A stretch of 64,000 nucleotides of DNA from Streptomyces sp. NBC_00582. GTDB taxonomy: Bacteria; Actinomycetota; Actinomycetes; Streptomycetales; Streptomycetaceae. Within the stretch, counting starts at the first letter, position 1. Each line of letters starts with the position of its first letter. A program made the translations under genes and the position numbers. The notes beneath the pieces were generated by a model that was not told where the DNA came from, ran no database searches, and saw nothing but the letters and a program-made list of their open reading frames with translations. The stretch lies in the NCBI RefSeq assembly GCF_036345155.1, contig NZ_CP107772.1, positions 1,860,001 through 1,924,000 of the forward strand, read 5' to 3'. Positions 60,139-64,000 of this stretch are shown here, piece by piece.

Positions 60139-61272
60139 ATGGGCGCCGGACCGGTCCACGAGGAACTCGCCGCGCTGGAGCTGGTGGACCACCACTGCCA
60201 CGGCGTGGTCGCCGACCCCCTGGACCGGCCGGGCTTCGAGGCGCTGCTCACCGAGGGCGGGACCTGGCCGGGCGTCTCCCCCTTCGACACCCCCGCCGGG
60301 GTCGCCGTACGCCGTCACTGCGCACCCCTGCTCGACCTCGACCGGCACGCACCCCCCGACGCGTATCTGGCCCGGCGCGCGGCACTCGGCCCCGAGGAGG
60401 TGAACCGCCGCTTCCTGACGGCGGCCCGCACCGGCGTGTTCTGCGTCGACACCGGGTACACCCCGCACCCCCTCACGCCGCCCGCCGAGCTGGCCCGGGT
60501 GGGCGACGGCATCGCGCTGGAGGTCGTACGGCTGGAGTCGGTGGCGGAGTCCGTGGCCGCCGACGGCGTCGACGCGGGCGGGTACGCCGACGCGTTCCGG
60601 GCGGCGGCGCTGGACGCGGTGCGCCGGCCCGGGGTGGCCGGGGTGAAGTCGGTGGCCGCCTACCGCACCGGCTTCGACCTGGACCCGGCCCGCCCCTTCG
60701 AGGCGGAGGTCACCCGCGCGGCCCGGCGGTGGCTGGCGCGCGGCGGCCGGCTCGACGAACCGGTCCTGATACGGCATCTGCTGTGGACGGCCGTCGACCT
60801 CGGGCTCCCCCTGCAGCTGCACACCGGCTTCGGCGACAACGACATCCGGCTGCACCGGGTGGACCCCACACTTCTCACGGACTGGTTGCACCGGATCGCG
60901 GGCACGATCCCGGTGCTGCTCCTGCACTGCTGGCCCTACCAGCGGCAGGCCGCGTACCTCGCGGCCGTGTTCGAGCAGGTGTACCTCGACGTGGGGCTGA
61001 CCCTGCACCACGTCGGCCCGGTGCGGGCACGGACGGTGCTGGAGGAAGCGTTGGAGATCACACCGTTCCGCAAACTGCTGTACAGCTCGGACGCCTACGG
61101 TGTGTCGGAGTTCTACGCCCTCGGAGCGCTGGCGTTCCGCCGGGGCCTGGGAGACCTCCTCCAGGACCGGGTGGACGCCGACGAACTGAGCCTGCCGGAC
61201 GCGCTGCGCCTGGCACGCTGGGCCGGAGCCGACAACGCCCGCCGGGTCTACCGGCTTCCCGACGGACACTGA
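60139..61272 (+). CDS. Metal-dependent amidohydrolase (FluG N-terminal type)
   Basis: A 377-residue TIM-barrel hydrolase of the amidohydrolase_2 class. LELVDDHHCHG-like metal site residues are near the N terminus (VDHHCHGVVADPLDRPGFEALL), then LPLQLHTGFGDNDI, VLLLHCWPYQRQAAYLA and the metal Asp in LYSSDAYGVSEFY. It follows the glutamine-synthetase-like gene with a one-base gap, so both are on one message. The pair suggests assembly and hydrolysis of one amide. The family also includes decarboxylases. Confidence 0.85.
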   Translation: MGAGPVHEELAALELVDHHCHGVVADPLDRPGFEALLTEGGTWPGVSPFDTPAGVAVRRHCAPLLDLDRHAPPDAYLARRAALGPEEVNRRFLTAARTGVFCVDTGYTPHPLTPPAELARVGDGIALEVVRLESVAESVAADGVDAGGYADAFRAAALDAVRRPGVAGVKSVAAYRTGFDLDPARPFEAEVTRAARRWLARGGRLDEPVLIRHLLWTAVDLGLPLQLHTGFGDNDIRLHRVDPTLLTDWLHRIAGTIPVLLLHCWPYQRQAAYLAAVFEQVYLDVGLTLHHVGPVRARTVLEEALEITPFRKLLYSSDAYGVSEFYALGALAFRRGLGDLLQDRVDADELSLPDALRLARWAGADNARRVYRLPDGH

Positions 61273-61287
61273 AAGTATGATCAAGCA

Positions 61288-61827
61288 ATGTCAGACTTGA
61301 CCGAGACCACACCCGGCTGGCTGAGCGCGGACGAGCTCGAGATGGCCCGCGCCCGGATGCCGATCCTCTACGTCGAGGCCGTGCCCGTGCGCGTCGACGA
61401 CAGCGGCGAAGTCGTCAGCATCGGACTGCTGTTGCGCATCGGACCCGACGGAAACGTCAGCCGGACCCTGGTCTCCGGCCGGGTCCTGCACCACGAACGG
61501 GTCCGCGACGCCCTGCTGCGCCACCTGGAGAAGGACCTCGGGCCGGTGGCCCTGCCCAAGCTCCCGGCCTCCCTGCAGCCGTTCACGGTCGCGGAGTACT
61601 TCCCGACGCAGGGCATCACGCCGTACCACGACCCCCGTCAGCACGCGGTGTCGCTGGCCTACATCGTGCCGGTGACCGGTGACTGCCAGCCCCGCCAGGA
61701 CGCCCTGGACCTGGTCTGGTTCGACCCTCAGGAGGCGGCCTCCCCGGCGGTCCAGAGCGAGATGCCGGGCGGGCACGGGTTCCTGCTCCGGCAGGCCCTG
61801 GCCCACGTCGGCCTGTCGGCGTCCTGA
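61288..61827 (+). CDS. Nudix-like protein (DUF4916)
   Basis: A 179-residue protein with a Nudix-like barrel in the DUF4916 form: ILYVEAVPVRVDDSGEVVSIG, GRVLHHERVRDALLRHLEKDLG in the position of the Nudix box, and AVSLAYIVPVTGD. The canonical GX5EX7REUXEEXGU residues are degenerate, so pyrophosphohydrolase activity is uncertain. It begins 15 bases after the amidohydrolase and ends 5 bases before the ferredoxin-like gene, suggesting one unit. Confidence 0.82.
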   Translation: MSDLTETTPGWLSADELEMARARMPILYVEAVPVRVDDSGEVVSIGLLLRIGPDGNVSRTLVSGRVLHHERVRDALLRHLEKDLGPVALPKLPASLQPFTVAEYFPTQGITPYHDPRQHAVSLAYIVPVTGDCQPRQDALDLVWFDPQEAASPAVQSEMPGGHGFLLRQALAHVGLSAS

Positions 61828-61832
61828 ACCGG

Positions 61833-62249
61833 ATGGTTCCCCGTCAGCGCGCGCTGATCGGAGCCGCCCGCAGTCGCCCCTGCACCCTCGTGGTGCGCAG
61901 GGGCTGCTGCTGCGGTGACGCCCGCAAACACCCCGGCTACGACCACGCCTGGCAGCTGGAGCGGCTGCGGGCGGCGGCGGCCGACTCGGGCGGCGCCCTG
62001 GAGGTCCGGACGACGGACTGCCTCGGCCCCTGTGACCAGGCCAACGTCATCGTGGTCCAGCCCTCCGCCGCAGGGCGCCGGGCGGGTGGGCGGCCCACCT
62101 GGGTCGGCTTCGCCTCCGACGACGACTGCACCGACGAGCTCCTGGAGTGGGCACGGGCCGGCGGCCCCGGTGTGGCGGCGCCTCCGGTGACGCTGGAGCT
62201 GCAGTTCATCCAGCCGCCCCGGGACGCCCGTGTCCGCAGCCGGCGCTAG
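61833..62249 (+). CDS. Thioredoxin-like [2Fe-2S] ferredoxin
   Basis: A 138-residue protein. RRGCCCGDARKHPGYDH and RTTDCLGPCDQANVIVV hold the cysteines of a thioredoxin-fold [2Fe-2S] cluster like that of NuoE and small bacterial ferredoxins. The Gly/Arg-rich stretch near residue 80 is usual for this group. The TAG stop (62247-62249) lies in the CTAG at the left boundary of the IS element. As CTAG occurs at both element ends, the stop probably existed before insertion. Start ATG 61833 has no strong ribosome site; translational coupling to the Nudix gene is likely. Confidence 0.78.
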   Translation: MVPRQRALIGAARSRPCTLVVRRGCCCGDARKHPGYDHAWQLERLRAAAADSGGALEVRTTDCLGPCDQANVIVVQPSAAGRRAGGRPTWVGFASDDDCTDELLEWARAGGPGVAAPPVTLELQFIQPPRDARVRSRR

Positions 62250-62269
62250 GGGGTGTTCGGGGTTCGGAT
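62246..62269 (+). repeat. Left terminal inverted repeat of the IS element
   Basis: Begins CTAGGGGGTGTTCGG and ends GTTCGGAT. It matches the reverse complement of 63336-63359 at 21 of 24 positions. The transposase stop codon overlaps its inner edge. Confidence 0.85.
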
Positions 62270-63287
62270 CATGTGGTTGAGGTGATGTGCTTCAACCACA
62301 TGAGCGATGCTCTGAGGTGCAGTCCTGCTTCGTAGCTCTCGGGGGACTTGTCGTAGCGGGTGGCGAGTCCGCGCCAGGTCTTGATCCTCTGGAAGCAGCG
62401 CTCAACGGTGTTGCGCTGCCTGTAGAGGTACGTGTCGAAGGCGAGGGGACGACCGCCGGCCGAGCCCTTCCTGCGGCGGTTGGCGGCCTGGTCCGTCTTT
62501 TCCGGGATGACTGCGGTGATCCCGCGTCTGCGCAGGTAGGCGCGGTTGTCCTTGGACGAGTAGGCCTTGTCGGCGGCCACCGCCCCGGGCCGGGTGCGGG
62601 GGCGGCCACTCGGACCTGGGACACGGATCTGGTCGAGTACTGCCCGGAACTGCGGGCAGTCCGCCGTCTGGCCCGGGGTCAGCACGAGTACCAGCGGCAG
62701 TCCCGCCGCGTCGACCGCGGCGTGGACCTTGCTGCTCAGTCCGCCTCTGGACCTGCCGAGCCCGGCGGCCTTTGCCCGTGCCCGGCGACGGCGCCGTGCC
62801 GCGGACCGCTTCCGGTCCTCCTCCTCTGCGTCGCCCGCACCGGGTGTGGCCTGCGGCGCATCACCCGCAGGACGGGTCCCTGCTCCGGCAGCGGAACCCC
62901 CTTTTCCTCGGTCAGGGCCTGTTCGAGAGCGTCCAGGGTCTCCCCGGCAACCGCCAGGCCTGCCGATTCGTGATGGGCCCGCACGATCGTGGAGTCCACA
63001 CTGACCAGTTCCAGCCCGACCCGCCCCCGTGCGGCCGCCTCGGCGATCAGACCGTCCATCAACGCCTGGAACACGCCGGCCTTCGACCAGGCGTTAAACC
63101 GCGAGTACACCGTGGACCAGGGCCCGTAGCGCTCCGGGACATCACGCCAGCCGCTGCCCGTACGGAACCTCCACAGCACCCCGTTGAACTGGTCCCGCAC
63201 CCGCAGCGGCAGCGGACCCGTCGCCGCCACCGGCAGACGAGCCTCGATCAACGCCCACTCGGCATCCGTCACATCAAAACGCGCCAC
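62269..63287 (-). CDS. IS5-family DDE transposase made by -1 frameshift (orfA/orfB)
   Basis: orfA (63287 to 62736) gives the N-terminal half: MARFDVTDAEWALIEARLP, DQFNGVLWRFRTGSGWRDVP and the first catalytic Asp in VSVDSTIVRAHHESAG. After EEKG its frame loses sense. The -1 frame (orfB, to 62269) continues with DRKRSAARRRRRARAKAAG, GLSSKVHAAVDAAGLPL, the second Asp in VAADKAYSSKDNRAYL and the Glu in RNTVERCFQRIKTWRGLATR. A shift at the A-AAG-GGG slippery site joins them into one protein of about 340 residues. All three DDE residues are present. Confidence 0.85.
62898..62904 (-). promoter_or_regulatory. Slippery heptamer for -1 frameshifting
   Basis: On the minus strand the run GAAAAGGGGG contains A-AAG-GGG in the orfA phase, an X-XXY-YYZ slippery motif, at the exact point where coding sense passes from orfA to orfB. 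Confidence 0.7.
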
Positions 63288-63335
63288 TCGCGACTTCTAC
63301 CAGCCCGGACCAGCACACCACCGAGCATCAGGAAG

Positions 63336-63359
63336 ATCCGAACTCCGAACAGCTCCTAG
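63336..63359 (-). repeat. Right terminal inverted repeat of the IS element
   Basis: Reads ATCCGAACTCCG at its inner side and AGCTCCTAG at the outer end; partner of 62246-62269. The transposase start lies 49 bases inside it. Confidence 0.85.
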
Positions 63360-63431
63360 TGCCGCGGCAGGCAACTGGCCTGGTGGTCGGAGGAGTTGGG
63401 GGAGCGGATCTTGATGTCGTAGGTTGACCCG

Positions 63432-64000
63432 ATGGGGGCAACGACACAACAGCGGGCGGGGAAACGTTCCGGCGGTGCGGCGCGGTCGTCGGCGCTGATG
63501 GCGCTGGGCACGGTGGTGTCCCGGGCGACCGGGCTGATCCGGCAGGTGCTCCAGGGCGCCGCGCTGGGCACCGGCCTGCTGGCGACGACGTACAACACGG
63601 CGAACACCGTGCCCACCAGCCTGTACACCCTGCTGATCGGCGGCGCGCTGAACTCGGTGCTGGTGCCGCAGCTGGTGCGGGCCCGGTCCACGCACGCCGA
63701 CGGCGGGCGGGCCTACGAGCAGCGGCTGGTGACCCTCGTGGTGTCCGTGCTGGCCGTCGGGACGGCGCTGGCGGTGTGGGCGGCGCCGCAGATCGTCAGC
63801 GTGTATCTGCGCGACACCCCGGACAACCATGACGCCTATCGACTCACCGTGGTCTTCGCCCGCTTCCTGCTCCCGCAGATCTTCTTCTACGGGCTGTTCA
63901 ACATGTACGGCCAAGTCCTCAACGCCCGCGAGAGGTTCGGCGCGATGATGTGGACGCCGGTCCTCAACAACGTCGTGCTCCTCGGGGTGTTCGGGGCCTA
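63432..64000 (+). CDS. MurJ/MviN-family lipid II flippase, 5' part
   Basis: An open frame from ATG 63432 (an in-frame TAG lies ten bases before) runs off the right edge after 189 codons. After a basic head it reads ALMALGTVVSRATGLIRQVL, NTVPTSLYTLLIGGALNSVL and VPQLVRA, the conserved first segments of MurJ/MviN, then FLLPQIFFYGLFNMYGQVLNARERFG. About six membrane segments are visible. These MOP-superfamily proteins flip peptidoglycan precursors. The ribosome site is poor, and the IS element sits 72 bases upstream, so its native promoter may be displaced. Confidence 0.85.
   Translation, partial: MGATTQQRAGKRSGGAARSSALMALGTVVSRATGLIRQVLQGAALGTGLLATTYNTANTVPTSLYTLLIGGALNSVLVPQLVRARSTHADGGRAYEQRLVTLVVSVLAVGTALAVWAAPQIVSVYLRDTPDNHDAYRLTVVFARFLLPQIFFYGLFNMYGQVLNARERFGAMMWTPVLNNVVLLGVFGA

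Larger units (their letters stand above)
62246..63359 (-). mobile_element. IS5-family insertion sequence, complete
   Basis: A 1114-base element with 24-base imperfect terminal inverted repeats (21/24 matching) and a two-frame DDE transposase on the minus strand. CTAG is present at both ends and may be target duplication or part of the repeats. The arrangement (two overlapping frames joined by -1 frameshift, length about 1.1 kb) fits the frameshifting branch of IS5. Both repeats and the transposase look intact, so it may be recent and active. Confidence 0.88.

Overview
The window is actinobacterial chromosome, most probably Streptomyces: very high GC with G/C-dominated third codon positions, GTG starts, many 1-4 base stop/start overlaps, and families typical of that genus (DUF574/SAV2177-like methyltransferase, VMAP/MoxR/caspase cassettes, HExxH peptide-modification protein, M20 and DUF4333 proteins). 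Functions come from reading motifs and gene order by eye; no database search was run.

Region 1 (0.5-16.4 kb, + strand) is a PUFA-synthase-like type I polyketide/fatty-acid cluster. Two megasynthases (tandem nitronate-monooxygenase-like domains-KS-AT-ACP-KR; KS-AT-DH-phosphopantetheinyl transferase) are followed by a free ACP, an alpha/beta hydrolase, a glycosyltransferase and a methyltransferase, mostly translationally coupled. An esterase and a strong hairpin terminator close it. The layout suggests a glycosylated, methylated lipid. Region 2 (16.7-24.4 kb, mostly - strand) holds an alpha/beta hydrolase and an aromatic-acid catabolic operon: MFS transporter, VOC-type extradiol dioxygenase, GalD-, GalC- and GalB-like enzymes and a GntR regulator, with the same 10-base operator at both promoters. 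This looks like a gallate pathway whose ring-cleavage enzyme is from the wrong superfamily. Region 3 (24.4-35 kb) is sugar/polyol and acyl-CoA metabolism: LacI regulator, Gfo/Idh dehydrogenase, a CUT2 ABC transporter with a UTRA-type GntR regulator, then an SDR, an acyl-CoA dehydrogenase, a TetR regulator and an aldo/keto reductase.

Region 4 (35.1-46.8 kb, + strand) is the most unusual. It is a cassette built like the vWA-MoxR-VMAP conflict systems: VMAP protein, MoxR ATPase, a 1430-residue vWA-like/NB-ARC/TPR protein, an alpha/beta hydrolase, a caspase-like protein with an EAD2-like tail split by an in-frame amber codon, a 60-residue candidate precursor peptide whose ribosome binding site lies in a nested hairpin, and an HExxH peptide-modifying enzyme. 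It ends at a tRNA-Pro(GGG) gene. No radical SAM enzyme of the FxSxx type is present. It may couple signal-gated effectors to a ribosomally made modified peptide.

Region 5 (47-62.2 kb) is a mixed housekeeping/accessory stretch: DUF309 protein, CobF, thioesterase, HAD phosphatase with a long antisense tail over a TauE/SafE permease, lipase, M20 amidohydrolase, a DUF4333-type protein with an ABC transporter and an orphan NarL-type response regulator, a second HAD phosphatase, DUF574 methyltransferase, a split FluG-like pair (glutamine-synthetase-like plus amidohydrolase), Nudix and [2Fe-2S] proteins. An IS5-family element (62.2-63.4 kb), with 24-bp inverted repeats and a programmed-frameshift transposase, separates these from a MurJ/MviN gene that runs off the right edge.
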